Of a stretch of DNA of 64,000 nucleotides, positions 1-8,253 are shown piece after piece. The notes beneath the pieces were generated by a model. The model searched no databases, was not told where the DNA came from, and saw nothing but the letters and a program-made list of their open reading frames with translations. Every line of letters starts with the position of its first letter. Position 1 is the stretch's first letter. This stretch comes from Gemmatimonadota bacterium (lineage in GTDB: Bacteria > Gemmatimonadota > Gemmatimonadetes > Gemmatimonadales > GWC2-71-9): assembly GCA_003220935.1 (NCBI GenBank), contig QHTT01000065.1:1-64000 (forward strand), in the 5' to 3' direction. Made by a program: the position numbers and the translations under genes.

Positions 1-163
1 CGTCGCAACCGACGACGTACTGAAGACAACACGCGTCGGCCTCGTGGCCGAAGACGGCAGTGCCCGCCAGGTGCCAGCCGGAGCCGTGCGCGAGCAGCCG
101 GGCCGCTTCGTGGCCCGGCGGGTCGATTCTACGCCACAGAATCGTCTCAGCCGTCGGCGCCAT
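1..163 (-). CDS. Glycolipid-binding-like protein, partial (3' end outside window)
   Basis: The minus strand reads from an ATG at 161-163 to the window edge, giving 54 codons without a stop. The peptide begins MAPTAETILWRRIDPPGHEA and continues with GWHLAGTAVF and LQYVVGCD. The sequence 'W-R-R-(L/I)-D-x-P-G-H-(D/E)-A-A-R-L', then 'G-W-x-L-x-G-x-A-V-F', resembles the start of the putative glycolipid-binding domain family (Pfam Glycolipid_bind), cytosolic proteins of about 190 residues without a proven reaction. About 70 percent of the gene would lie beyond the edge. The family call rests on remembered similarity over a short segment, so it is moderate. Confidence 0.5.
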   Translation of the reverse strand, partial: MAPTAETILWRRIDPPGHEAARLLAHGSGWHLAGTAVFGHEADACCLQYVVGCD

Positions 164-356
164 CGGGGCCCGCCCGGTTCACGAGCCGAGTACCGCATGG
201 ACGAGCCGCATGACGCCGTACGCGAGCGGAGCTCCCAAGCCGACTTTCGGGAGCAGCCGCAGCCACGGCTGCCGATGAACAAAGTGTGAGTGCGCCGGCG
301 CGTTGGGGTGCATAGGCGAGGGCCGTGCGGTCGGGTGACAGAGAGGAACGGGCCGC

Positions 357-845
357 CTATGCAAGCGCCTGTCGAACGGCGGCGGAGAGCGCGATGTGGA
401 TGCGCACACGCGACGGATCGGCTGGATCGTATTGCTCGAAATCGGTTGAAAAGGCTCGCGCCGGAGCATCCGCACGGGCAAAATATGCCCAGACTTGTCG
501 CCAGGCCCCCAAGGCCGCAGCGGGGATGTCCCCGCTGCCGGTGAAGACGAGATACTGGCCGGCGGGGATCAGCACGGACACGAGCTCCGGGCCCGACGGG
601 CCGTCGGGTGGCAGCGCTCCACCGACAACCAGTGTGTACGGGCCGGTCGCGTCCGCCGCGTAGTCGGTGTACACGCCGTAGACAAGCCGGCCGGCGAGTT
701 GTGCGGCCACACTGCTCTGCCGGAAGCGCTGCCAGAGCGCGGGGATGCGCGCCCGAGTGGGGTCCGCCTCGTCAGCGTTGGTAGTACGCACGGCCATGCC
801 GCGTAGCTGCCGCGGCTGCCTGAGCCTCACGAGCTCAGGAGTCAC
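357..845 (-). CDS. GyrI-like / effector-binding domain protein
   Basis: This 162-residue cytosolic protein starts at a GTG at 843-845, seven bases after a GGGGG stretch; another GTG lies in frame at 866. It reads VTPELVRL, then VRTTNADEADP, ALWQRF, VYGVYTDY, GPYTLVVG, PAGQYLVFTGSG and ends with DPSRVRIHIAL. That order of motifs is typical of the GyrI-like small-molecule-binding domain (AraC effector-binding type, SHS2 fold) as a stand-alone protein. Such proteins bind hydrophobic or cationic ligands; the ligand here cannot be read from sequence. The spacer of 193 bases to the next gene holds only a 44-codon reading frame (179-313) with no recognisable feature. Confidence 0.7.
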   Translation of the reverse strand: MTPELVRLRQPRQLRGMAVRTTNADEADPTRARIPALWQRFRQSSVAAQLAGRLVYGVYTDYAADATGPYTLVVGGALPPDGPSGPELVSVLIPAGQYLVFTGSGDIPAAALGAWRQVWAYFARADAPARAFSTDFEQYDPADPSRVRIHIALSAAVRQALA

Positions 846-871
846 GCAGGGCCCCCACGTGAGCACGCACG

Positions 872-1020
872 TCAGCGCACGCCAGCAGGGACAAACTCCG
901 GGTACAGCGGAACGGCGACCGTTTCATACGTGCCTTCCTTCACGCCGTGGAAGGGCTTCGACTGCATGCGGACGACACGCCGTTGGAGTCGAACATCAAG
1001 GCGAACGTCAGGGTGAAGGG
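872..1020 (-). other. Possible decayed 3' end of a lost gene
   Basis: Between the fucosidase stop and the GyrI-like gene the minus strand contains a stretch that looks like protein but is not open as one frame. One frame reads MQSKPFHGVKEGTYETVAVP and stops at 872-874. Just upstream, a different frame reads FTLTFALMFDSNG. The combination resembles the 'LTF-x(4)-D-x-x-G' tail seen in DUF3471-type C-terminal domains with a frameshift. The segment is too short to name a family. It may be noncoding. Confidence 0.2.
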
Positions 1021-1025
1021 CGTCC

Positions 1026-2426
1026 TCACGCGCCGCTAAACAGGCCGATGCGCAACGGGCGCGGCGTGGCAACGGCGTCCTCCACGACGACGCGGACCAG
1101 GCGCACCGGCACGGGCTCGAACCGGTCGAGCTTGCGGTAGCCGATCGTGCTGCCGCCCGCCAGTTCGCGCCAGGTCCCGCCCCCGTCCACTGTGCCGTGG
1201 ATGGCATAGCGCGCTACGCACTGCCCGTGGGCGATGTCTTCTTCGAGGCGGGCGATGCCAACGGGCACGGTCCTCCCCAGGTCCACCTCGGTGACCGCCC
1301 CACGCGGCCCTGTGGAATGCCAGTGGACCCGGCGGCCTGCCGCGAAGTCCTCGGCGAACAGCGCCGTGATACGTGCCTGGAGCGCGGCGAGTCGCGCGAC
1401 GTCCGTCGCGTGGAGCAGGCCCTCGCGCGTGGGCGGTACGTTGAGGAGCAGCTTCGAGTTCCGCCCCACCGACGTAAACCAGATGTCGGTCAGCTGGTCG
1501 ACCGATTTCACGCGGTCGTCCTCCGCCGGGTGATAGAACCAGCCGGGGCGGATCGACGTGTCAGTCTCTGCGGGTCGCCACACCGGCCCGCCGGGATGGC
1601 CGTGTTGCAGGGCGGCGATGACCGCGTCGCCCGACGCGCCGGGGTACGGGACGGCGGCCGGGTCGACGGTGGACCAGTTGGGATCGCCCGCGGCGCCCGT
1701 CTCGTTGCCGCACCAGCGCACGTCGGGGCCAGCGTCGGAGAACATCACCGCTCGAGGCTGCAGCCGCCGCACGAGCCCGAAGATGCGCGGCCAATCGTAT
1801 GCCTGGCGCCGCCCGTTGGGCCCTTCCCCGTTGGCGCCGTCGAACCACACCTCGACGATGGGCCCGTAGCGCGTGAGCAATTCCGTGAGCTGGTCGCAAT
1901 AGAAGTCGTTGTAGCGCGGTGAGTCGCCGTAGATCGGCGCGTTGCGATCCCACGGAGACAGGTAGAGACCGGCGCGCAACCCCTCCCTCTTGCAGGCGTC
2001 GCTGAACTCGCGCACCACGTCGCCTGCGCCGCCGCGCCACGGGCTCCGCGCCACGGAGTGCTGCGTGAGCCGGCTCGGCCATAAGCAGAAGCCGTCGTGG
2101 TGTTTGGCGGTCAAGATCAGCGCGCGGGCGCCCCCTGCCTTGGCGGCGCGGGCCCACTGCAGCGGGTCCAGCCCCGTCGGGTCGAAAACCGCGGGGTCCT
2201 CCCGTCCGTCCCCCCACTCGCGGTCGGTGAAGGTATTGACGCCGAAGTGGAGAAACAACGCCAGCTCGTCCCGCTGCCATGCGAGCTGCGACGGCGAGGG
2301 TCGGGGCCTCGAGCTCGGCTCGGGGCTCCTGGGCGACTGCACGAGACGCCCCGCCAGCGCGCAGGCAGCCGCCAGAGTAAAATCGCGCCGCGAGATGCTC
2401 CCGCGCCCGGTCACGCCCTGGATCAT
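1026..2426 (-). CDS. Alpha-L-fucosidase, glycoside hydrolase family 29, Tat-exported
   Basis: The 466-residue product carries a twin-arginine signal near residue 13 (SRRDFTLAAACALAG), so it is probably exported folded. The catalytic barrel begins around residue 50 with FLHFGVNTFTDREWGDG, the usual GH29 entry motif. It continues with LTAKHHDGFCLWPS and GLYLSPWDRN. The nucleophile motif VEVWFDGANGEG lies near residue 195. GH29 enzymes release terminal alpha-L-fucose from glycans with retention of configuration. The C-terminal 120 residues look like a beta-sandwich appendage (EVDLGRTVPVG). The start is an ATG at 2424-2426. It is the only glycosidase in the window, so no fucose pathway is visible around it. 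Confidence 0.88.
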   Translation of the reverse strand: MIQGVTGRGSISRRDFTLAAACALAGRLVQSPRSPEPSSRPRPSPSQLAWQRDELALFLHFGVNTFTDREWGDGREDPAVFDPTGLDPLQWARAAKAGGARALILTAKHHDGFCLWPSRLTQHSVARSPWRGGAGDVVREFSDACKREGLRAGLYLSPWDRNAPIYGDSPRYNDFYCDQLTELLTRYGPIVEVWFDGANGEGPNGRRQAYDWPRIFGLVRRLQPRAVMFSDAGPDVRWCGNETGAAGDPNWSTVDPAAVPYPGASGDAVIAALQHGHPGGPVWRPAETDTSIRPGWFYHPAEDDRVKSVDQLTDIWFTSVGRNSKLLLNVPPTREGLLHATDVARLAALQARITALFAEDFAAGRRVHWHSTGPRGAVTEVDLGRTVPVGIARLEEDIAHGQCVARYAIHGTVDGGGTWRELAGGSTIGYRKLDRFEPVPVRLVRVVVEDAVATPRPLRIGLFSGA

Positions 2427-2433
2427 GCGAACC

Positions 2434-2931
2434 TCAGTTGGCCTTGAGCACGTCTTCGATGAAGGCCAGCGTCTTGGTCTCGACCCATTGCGTCGAAACG
2501 GCGTCCACGCCGATCGTCCCGATGCGGTCGCTGGTGGCCGTCACGACTCGCCCTTTCGTAGGAGAGGCCTTAACCTCGCGTTGCACCAAGATGCCGCGCC
2601 GGGGGTCGTACTTGAACATGAGCGCCGAGGCGAGAGCGGTCTCCGGGCTGTTGGCGGTGCGGGCCCGAGGAGTGAAGGACAGGGCCACGCTCGGATACGC
2701 GTCTTCCCGCTCGGTATGGTCCCGGGTCGACGCATCGTGCCCAGCGTTCTTCAGCTCGGCCATGAACCCGTCCAACACCGGCCGCACGATGTTCCGCAGG
2801 GAGTCCGCGCAGGCTCGTCTCTTTTGCTCCGCCGCGCCGTGCCCCGTCTTCGCCGGGGGCTGCGCGCTCGCCTTGCGCTCGGCGTACGCCGTGAGCAGCG
2901 AGCGCAGCTTCGCTATGCTCTCGTCAGTCAT
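2434..2931 (-). CDS. Hypothetical protein, 165 residues
   Basis: This open frame starts at ATG 2929-2931 and ends 7 bases before the fucosidase start, so the two are probably co-transcribed. The N-terminal half is charged and probably helical (MTDESIAKLRSLLTAYAERK). The C-terminal half has alternating hydrophobic strands (ASALMFKYDPRRGILVQREV, RIGTIGVDAVSTQWVETKTL). There is no signal peptide or membrane segment, and I recognise no domain. GC-rich third positions agree with neighbouring genes, which supports real coding. The shape suggests a small alpha+beta cytosolic protein. Confidence 0.6.
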   Translation of the reverse strand: MTDESIAKLRSLLTAYAERKASAQPPAKTGHGAAEQKRRACADSLRNIVRPVLDGFMAELKNAGHDASTRDHTEREDAYPSVALSFTPRARTANSPETALASALMFKYDPRRGILVQREVKASPTKGRVVTATSDRIGTIGVDAVSTQWVETKTLAFIEDVLKAN

Positions 2932-3047
2932 GAGGTGGTCCCGACAGGTGGCACGCTGACCGTTCCACGAGAATTCTACCTCAGTTCGCCCGGCGCCGTC
3001 AGCTTGCGGCGCTCGTCAAGCCGCTGCCCGGGCCGCGCGAGGACGAC

Positions 3048-3488
3048 CTAGTGGGGGCCGATCCGGAGGCTTGCGGTAGCGATCAGGATCTCGCGCAGGA
3101 ATGACAACAGGCCCACAAAGAAGGCGGACATGGCCGCGACGAACAACAGGGCGATGGGCACTGAGGCGTCGAAGCCCAGGAACGCCCCCACGAACAGCGT
3201 CGCGATGACGGTGCACACGAGTAGCGCGGTGACGGTGCAGAGGGTAATGGCGCGACTGACGAGTCGGGCGCGGCGAGTGAGAGCTTGCAGCTCGGAACGA
3301 ATGGACGCCGCTGCATCAGGTCCGCTGCTCGCCAGTTGCCCGTCCAGTGCCCGGCCGCGATCGATGATGCGCGAAAGGCGATTGGTGAGGACCGCCAGCA
3401 TCGCCCCGATCCCGGAAAGCAGGAAGACCGGCGCGACCGCGAGCTGGATGGCGTGGGCGACGGCGTTGATGCCGGTGTCTGGTTGCAC
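3048..3488 (-). CDS. DUF2721 family membrane protein
   Basis: The 146-residue protein starts with GTG at 3486-3488. It has a first membrane helix at about residues 10-32 (IQLAVAPVFLLSGIGAMLAV), then the loop TNRLSRIIDRGRAL, a short coiled stretch (RSELQALTRRARLVSRAI), and two further helices (ITLCTVTALLVCTVIATLF; ALLFVAAMSAFFVGLLSFL) before LREILIA. The 'P-x(2)-L-L-S-G-I-G-A-M-L-x-V-L-x-N-R-L-x-R-I-x-D-R-x-R' pattern is typical of DUF2721, small inner-membrane proteins of unknown role. It stands alone between the hypothetical gene and the GMC oxidoreductase group. Confidence 0.75.
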   Translation of the reverse strand: MQPDTGINAVAHAIQLAVAPVFLLSGIGAMLAVLTNRLSRIIDRGRALDGQLASSGPDAAASIRSELQALTRRARLVSRAITLCTVTALLVCTVIATLFVGAFLGFDASVPIALLFVAAMSAFFVGLLSFLREILIATASLRIGPH

Positions 3489-3520
3489 GCGCCAGCGGAG
3501 GTGAAGGTTGTATCGGGGCG

Positions 3521-3637
3521 CTAGCCGGTCACGTCCGACGCCAGCTCAGGGCGCGCCGCCCTCGCGATCGTGAGGCCAACATAGCCCAGCCACAGGAATG
3601 CCGGGACGTTGGCGAAGATGGCGGCCTCACTTCGCAT
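3521..3637 (-). CDS. Small single-pass membrane protein, 38 residues
   Basis: The ATG at 3635-3637 lies inside the last codons of the upstream gene, giving an 11-nt overlap that suggests translational coupling. The product is MRSEAAIFANVPAFLWLGYV followed by GLTIARAARPELASDVTG, with one probable membrane helix (residues 7-25). It sits directly after a GMC oxidoreductase and its small subunit, so it could be a membrane anchor or accessory peptide of that complex. Only position and hydrophobicity support this; no family is recognised. Confidence 0.4.
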   Translation of the reverse strand: MRSEAAIFANVPAFLWLGYVGLTIARAARPELASDVTG

Positions 3638-4193
3638 CGTACCCGGCGTATTCCCCCCGCTGGTACACGTTGCCCTTGTATTGCTGGTCGGCGTGGATGC
3701 CGATCTTGGACGTGTAGTAGCTCCGCACCGTCCAGCGCTTGAGCTCTTGGAAGAAGTGGTCCGCAGGGGTCTTGGGGTTCTGCTCCCCCACCGCCATCCG
3801 CGTGAGCACCGCGACCCGCTGGTCGGCCGACGCTTGCAGGAACCCCTGCCCATTGTTGAGCTCCTTCGACAGCGCCTCCACCGCCGCCAGCCCCGAGCGC
3901 CACTTGGCCTGCGGCTCGGGGTCGAGCGACTCGGAGAGACGGGAATCGATGTAGGCGGCCACGCCGGCGGCGCGCGCACCGGGAGAATGGGAGTCGGTCG
4001 GGATGATCAGGTCCGAGAGCTCGTCGAGCAACGCGAACTCGGGCGCGGTGAAAAACTTGGGCGCACCCTGGACCGCGGGCTTTGCCGCCGCCGGCCCGGG
4101 CTGGAGCAGCGGAGCGGCGAGCGCCGCCGCCGTCACCTCGAGCATCTCGCGGCGCGAGAGCGATTCTCCCTGAGGATTCGTCGCGTCGGTCAT
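3627..4193 (-). CDS. Gluconate 2-dehydrogenase subunit 3-like protein (small subunit of a GMC dehydrogenase), Tat signal
   Basis: The 188-residue protein has a twin-arginine signal at about residues 12-35 (LSRREMLEVTAAALAAPLL). A body follows with FFTAPEFALLDELSDLIIPT, then SPGARAAGVAAYIDSRL and FFQELKRWTVRSYYTSKIG. 'F-x(5)-L-L-x-x-L-x-D-x-I-I-P-x-D' is the usual start of the gluconate 2-dehydrogenase subunit 3 family. In such pairs the small subunit helps Tat-dependent export of the flavoprotein, which lacks its own signal. Its ATG (4191-4193) overlaps the upstream GMC stop in an ATGA, so synthesis is coupled. The substrate is unknown. Confidence 0.85.
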   Translation of the reverse strand: MTDATNPQGESLSRREMLEVTAAALAAPLLQPGPAAAKPAVQGAPKFFTAPEFALLDELSDLIIPTDSHSPGARAAGVAAYIDSRLSESLDPEPQAKWRSGLAAVEALSKELNNGQGFLQASADQRVAVLTRMAVGEQNPKTPADHFFQELKRWTVRSYYTSKIGIHADQQYKGNVYQRGEYAGYDAK

Positions 4194-5983
4194 AGGTTCC
4201 CTTTCTTGAATTCGCCCGCCAGGTACTCACAGGAGCGCCACGCCAGCGCCATGATGGTCCACGTGGGATTCTGACACGACGCGCTCACGTGACTCGACCC
4301 GTCCACCACGAACAGGTTCTTCACGTCGTGCGACTGCTGGAACTGATTCAACACCGACGTCTTAGGGTCGCTCCCCATGCGCGACGTACCGAGCTCGTGA
4401 ATCGACCACCCCTCGGTGAGGATCTTATCGTCCGTCCCCACGACCTCGATCCCCGCCGCCTCGAACATCTCGCGCCCGGCGGCGACCATGTCCTCGCACA
4501 TCTTGCGCTCGTTGTCGCCGAACTGATAATGAAAGCGCAGCACGGGAACCCCCCACGCGTCTTTCTGGTCGGGATCGAGATCGACGTAGTTCTCGTAGCG
4601 CGCCAGCACCTCGCCGAAGCCGCCCATCCCGATGAACGCCCCGGCGTGGTCACGCACCTCTTTCTTGAATTGTGCGCCGAATCCCGGCGTGCCGAACGCG
4701 TTCCCGGGGAAAATCGAAAAGCCCCCGCCCCCCTCGAAGCCGTAGCCGCGGACGAACCCGGGTTGCCGGTCTTTCAGGTTGCGGAACCGGGGGATGTAGA
4801 ACCCGCCGGGCCGGCCGTCATCGAGGGTGGGCGGCTTGCCGACCAGCTCCTTCACGAGCCCGGTGACCCCCGGGCCCATCACGTGCTCGCAGAAGTTGTG
4901 ACCCACGTGCCCGCTCGAGTTGCCGATGCCGTTGGGATGCTGGGACGAGCGCGACAACAGCAGCAGCCGCGCCGATTCGAGGGTGGACGCCGCCACGATC
5001 ACGACCTTCGCCTTGGCCTCATAGGACTTGCGCGTGGCGCTGTCGATAAAGGCGATCCCGCGCGCCTTGCCGGTGTTCCGGTCGACGAGCACTTCGTGCG
5101 CGACCGAGTTGGTGCGGATCGTCAGATGCCCGGTGTCCATGGCGGGGTAGATCAGACCCGTCGGCGAATCGAACGCGGCGTGGATGTCGCACCCCCCCGG
5201 CCGCCGGTCGCAGGCGCCGCGGCCGTAGCACTTGCTGCGGTACCGGTTGTGCTTCAAGCCGTCGGTGGTGACCCCGGCGCGATACGGCGTCAGCACGCGC
5301 CCCATCTTCTTCAGGCTCTCGCGCAGCTTCACCTCGCCGAACGTGAGCTTGTTGGGGCGCTGAAACAGGCTGTCCGGCAGGTGGGGCAGGTTTTCCTTCA
5401 CGCCGGAGATGCCGAGGTAGAGGTCGACCTTGTCGTAGTAAGGCTCGATGTCCGCGTACGAGATCGGCCAGTCCTCGCCGTAGCCGTCGTGGGTCTTGGC
5501 CTTGAAATCGTAGTCGGAGAGGCGCAGCGCCAGGCGTCCCCAGATGTTGGTCTTGCCCCCGAGCGCGCGAGCCCGCACCCAGGCGTATTTCGTTCCCGTG
5601 TAGGGATGGTCCTTCTCATCGACGAGGATGTTCTTGACGTAGTCGGACCCGCCCCACCCGCCCACGTAGGACATGACGTGCTTGAACGTGCTCCCTTTCG
5701 CGTAGGGAGGCGTCCGGATGGTGTACTCGTTGAACGACAGGGAATGGTATCCCGGAGGCGCGTCGCCCCGGCGGGGATGATCGTACGGCCACTGCATCGA
5801 GCGCAGCTCCTGCTCGATCGGCAGCTTCTTGCCGGCCTCGAGCATGAGCACGTCCATGCCCTGCGAGGTGAGGACGTGCGCGGCCATGCCGCCGGCGGCG
5901 CCCGAGCCCACGATCACCGCGTCGTAGGTCTTGGACAGATCGACGTCCTGCTCGAGCGGCGGAGGAACCCTCACCAGGGTCAT
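4190..5983 (-). CDS. GMC family FAD-dependent oxidoreductase (sugar/alcohol dehydrogenase large subunit)
   Basis: The 597-residue flavoprotein opens with the dinucleotide-binding motif DAVIVGSGAAGGMAAHVL (about residues 22-40) followed by MLEAGK. In the centre it has WGRLALRLSDYDFKA. The C-terminal GMC signature is HELGTSRMGSDPKTSVL, with VVDGSSHVSASCQNPTWTIM near the end. The expected catalytic pair is the His in GSSHVSASC and the Asn in CQNPT. No signal peptide is visible, consistent with export together with the Tat-carrying small subunit directly downstream. Such enzymes oxidise sugars or alcohols and pass electrons to a cytochrome or quinone; no cytochrome gene is adjacent. Confidence 0.87.
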   Translation of the reverse strand: MTLVRVPPPLEQDVDLSKTYDAVIVGSGAAGGMAAHVLTSQGMDVLMLEAGKKLPIEQELRSMQWPYDHPRRGDAPPGYHSLSFNEYTIRTPPYAKGSTFKHVMSYVGGWGGSDYVKNILVDEKDHPYTGTKYAWVRARALGGKTNIWGRLALRLSDYDFKAKTHDGYGEDWPISYADIEPYYDKVDLYLGISGVKENLPHLPDSLFQRPNKLTFGEVKLRESLKKMGRVLTPYRAGVTTDGLKHNRYRSKCYGRGACDRRPGGCDIHAAFDSPTGLIYPAMDTGHLTIRTNSVAHEVLVDRNTGKARGIAFIDSATRKSYEAKAKVVIVAASTLESARLLLLSRSSQHPNGIGNSSGHVGHNFCEHVMGPGVTGLVKELVGKPPTLDDGRPGGFYIPRFRNLKDRQPGFVRGYGFEGGGGFSIFPGNAFGTPGFGAQFKKEVRDHAGAFIGMGGFGEVLARYENYVDLDPDQKDAWGVPVLRFHYQFGDNERKMCEDMVAAGREMFEAAGIEVVGTDDKILTEGWSIHELGTSRMGSDPKTSVLNQFQQSHDVKNLFVVDGSSHVSASCQNPTWTIMALAWRSCEYLAGEFKKGNL

Positions 5984-6040
5984 CGGGACCTTCCTCCCTT
6001 CGTGGTACGGTTAGGCCCGCTCATGCGCGCGCGACTCGCT

Positions 6041-6070
6041 GCCTAACGGATCGCGCTTAAGCTGCGGGCG
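6041..6070 (-). repeat. attC half-site (R'-L' arm) outside the cassette array
   Basis: These 30 bases are identical to the low-coordinate ends of the full attC sites at 25933 and 27019. They contain the core GCCTAAC (6041-6047, read as GTTAGGC on the minus strand), then GGATC and the GCGCTTAAGC box. The matching R''-L'' arm is absent. It lies 14 bases beyond the stop of the gene at 6085-6498, the position expected for a cassette's own attC. Another core-like heptamer lies at 6010-6016. The array proper begins about 9 kb away. Confidence 0.75.
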
Positions 6071-6084
6071 GGCGACCATCAGCG

Positions 6085-6498
6085 CTAGGGCGACAACCGG
6101 TTCTTTTCTTCGCGGAAGACGAGGCGCCCTGTCACCACCAGCAGGAACATCAGCGCCGTGACGCCGCAGCCTGCGGCGTACATGAGCAGCCGGGGGAGGC
6201 GCTCCGCCCGGACCCGATCCCAGTTATTGAAACGGAGGCCGATATCGCCGGTGGTGAGAGCGGTCAAGCTCGCGTCCTGCTGCAGCCGAAGCTGCCCGGC
6301 CTGGAGCAGCGCCGCCAGCGGCCTGCCGCGAGCGTAGATCTCCACCCGATCCGTGCTCTCGGTCAGCGGCACGAGCATGGCATGCGGCGTCCACCAGATA
6401 TCGCTGCGCTGAGCCAGTTCCGTGTACAGCGGGACCGCGGCAATGAGAAAGACGGTCACGCTGAGGCTCGAATACAGGAAGCGGATGCGGGGGGGCAT
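6085..6498 (-). CDS. Hypothetical two-helix membrane protein (possible relic cassette gene)
   Basis: The 137-residue product has an N-terminal membrane anchor (residues 6-26, FLYSSLSVTVFLIAAVPLYT) and a second helix near the C-terminus (LPRLLMYAAGCGVTALMFLL). Between them is a loop of about 75 residues, presumably outside the membrane, which ends with FNNWDRVRAERLPR. I recognise no family. An attC half-site follows its stop by 14 bases, which is how integron cassettes are built, so this may be a captured gene stranded outside the main array. ATG start at 6496-6498. Confidence 0.6.
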   Translation of the reverse strand: MPPRIRFLYSSLSVTVFLIAAVPLYTELAQRSDIWWTPHAMLVPLTESTDRVEIYARGRPLAALLQAGQLRLQQDASLTALTTGDIGLRFNNWDRVRAERLPRLLMYAAGCGVTALMFLLVVTGRLVFREEKNRLSP

Positions 6499-6549
6499 GC
6501 GAGATTCCTCCCTGTCCGTGATGGTGTCAGTCTGCGGGACCCGCCAGCT

Positions 6550-8226
6550 TCATTGGTCCCGGCTTCCCACAGTCACGCTGCGCGCGATTACGTAGTAGTT
6601 CGGGTCCACCTTGAAAGCGGCCGGAGTGGCCAGCTGCAGCGTCACCGTCTGCCACGCCTCGGTCGGCTGCACCACGCTGAAGCTGTCCGGCGACAAGGTG
6701 ACCTTGAGCGGCATGGCGAAGCCGGGCACGACGTCGGTCCAGCGGTAGGACAGCGTCGCTCCCGCGCTCGTGTATTCCAGCACCGGCACCTGGGTCGTGC
6801 GCAGGTACTGATCGAACACCTTGGTCAGATTGCTCCCCGCGTGCGCGCTGATATACTCCTCGACCTGCTTGCCCATCACCGTCTGGTGCCAGAACGTCTG
6901 ATTGAGCCCGCGCAGGATGCCCCGCCACTTCTCGTCATCGCCGACGATCTGCCGGATGGTGTGCAGCATGTTCCCGCCCTTGGGGTACATGTCGCCCGAG
7001 CCTTGGTCGTTGACGCCGTAGGAGGGGATGATCGGCCGGTCGTTACGGATGCCGCGGCGTGTCCCGATGGTGTAGTCGGCGCCCGCCTCCTTCCCAAAGA
7101 GGCACTCCGTGTAGAGCCCCTCGGCGTAGTTGGCGAAGCTCTCGTGCACCCACATATCGGCGTTGTCCTTCGCGGTAATGTTGTTTCCGAACCACTCGTG
7201 GGCGCTTTCGTGCACGATGATGAAGTCCCACTTCAGGCCGAGGCCCGTGCCCGAGGCGTCGCGCCCGCGATAACCGTTCGCGTACCAGTTGCCGTAGGCG
7301 ACGGCGCTCTGGTGCTCCATTCCTGTGTTCGGCACCTCGATCAGCTTGTAGCCGTCCTCGTACCAGGGGTACGGTCCGAACCAATGCTCGAAGCACTGCA
7401 GCATCGACTTGACCTGGGTGAACTGTCGCTTCGCCGCCTCGAGGTGATAGGTGAGAGGCCAGAAGTCGAGCGTCAGCGGGCCCGATTCGCCCATGAATAG
7501 ATCCGAGAAGTGCTCATAGCTACCGGCCCCGACCGCGATGGCGTAGTTATTGATTGGGTTCACGACGAACCACTCGTAGGTCGTCGTGCCGTCCGGATGA
7601 TGGGTCACGCGGCGCAGCCGCCCGTTGGAGACGTCGATCATGGGATCCGGCACAGTGAGCGCCACGCGCTGGCTGTCGGGCTCGTCGGCCTGCGTGTCTT
7701 TATTGGGCCACCACACGCTTGCGCCCATCCCCTGATCCGTGGTGACGATCCACGGCCGACCGAGGCTGTCCGCGGTCCAGGTGAACCCGCCTTGCCACGG
7801 CGGCCGCTTGGCCGGCTGCGGCTTGCCGTGGTAGTAGACCGTGATCGTCTTGCGGTCGCCTGCGCGCTGACGCGCGGTCAATGCGGCGAAGCAGGCGTTC
7901 CCCTCCCGCCGGAATCTCACCGCCCGGCCGTCCTGCACCATGCTGTCGACCTCGAGGGGCACCATCAGGTCGATTTGCATCTCCCGCGCCGGCGCGAGCA
8001 CGCGGTACGTGATACCGTTGTAGCCGGTGACACTGCTGTCCGCTGGATGGATGGCCACGTGGAGGTCGTAGAACGCCACGTCCCACCACCCGCGTCCGGG
8101 CGTCGTGAACGAGCCACGGAGCGTGTCGGCGCGGGTGAAGATTCGGCTGGCTTGAGCCACGCCGTCGGCGAAGCAACCGAGCAGGAGACCAAGCGCCAGC
8201 CACGGCCAGACGCGCCACACCCCCAT
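6550..8226 (-). CDS. M1 family zinc metallopeptidase (aminopeptidase), secreted
   Basis: The 558-residue protein starts at ATG 8224-8226 and has a hydrophobic signal segment (VWRVWPWLALGLLLGCFADG). It contains the M1 zinc site HESAHEWFGNNI at about residue 339, with the third ligand Glu in WVHESFANYAEG, spaced as in M1 peptidases. The N-terminal beta-saddle region is recognisable (FYDLHVAIHPADSSVTGYN). An exopeptidase motif may be the segment GMEHQSAVAYGNW, where M1 enzymes carry G-x-M-E-N; here the last residue is His instead of Asn. It probably trims peptides in the periplasm. A GTG lies 18 bases upstream as an alternative start. Confidence 0.88.
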   Translation of the reverse strand: MGVWRVWPWLALGLLLGCFADGVAQASRIFTRADTLRGSFTTPGRGWWDVAFYDLHVAIHPADSSVTGYNGITYRVLAPAREMQIDLMVPLEVDSMVQDGRAVRFRREGNACFAALTARQRAGDRKTITVYYHGKPQPAKRPPWQGGFTWTADSLGRPWIVTTDQGMGASVWWPNKDTQADEPDSQRVALTVPDPMIDVSNGRLRRVTHHPDGTTTYEWFVVNPINNYAIAVGAGSYEHFSDLFMGESGPLTLDFWPLTYHLEAAKRQFTQVKSMLQCFEHWFGPYPWYEDGYKLIEVPNTGMEHQSAVAYGNWYANGYRGRDASGTGLGLKWDFIIVHESAHEWFGNNITAKDNADMWVHESFANYAEGLYTECLFGKEAGADYTIGTRRGIRNDRPIIPSYGVNDQGSGDMYPKGGNMLHTIRQIVGDDEKWRGILRGLNQTFWHQTVMGKQVEEYISAHAGSNLTKVFDQYLRTTQVPVLEYTSAGATLSYRWTDVVPGFAMPLKVTLSPDSFSVVQPTEAWQTVTLQLATPAAFKVDPNYYVIARSVTVGSRDQ

Positions 8227-8253
8227 CCGCCCTGCAGCAGCCACCAGAAACCG

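Noticed and set aside
6010-6016. A GTTAGGC core near the stray half-site
   Set aside because: It has no L'' arm (GCTTCAAGCGCTT) before it and does not pair with the 6041 arm at a sensible distance, so I did not call a full attC.
4289-6046. Long plus-strand open frame opposite the GMC gene
   Set aside because: It is His/Arg/Ala-rich with no domain, mirrors the minus-strand gene and reflects GC-rich antisense openness. The same applies to the other long plus-strand frames at 7510, 9745, 12494, 30313, 50260 and 53134.
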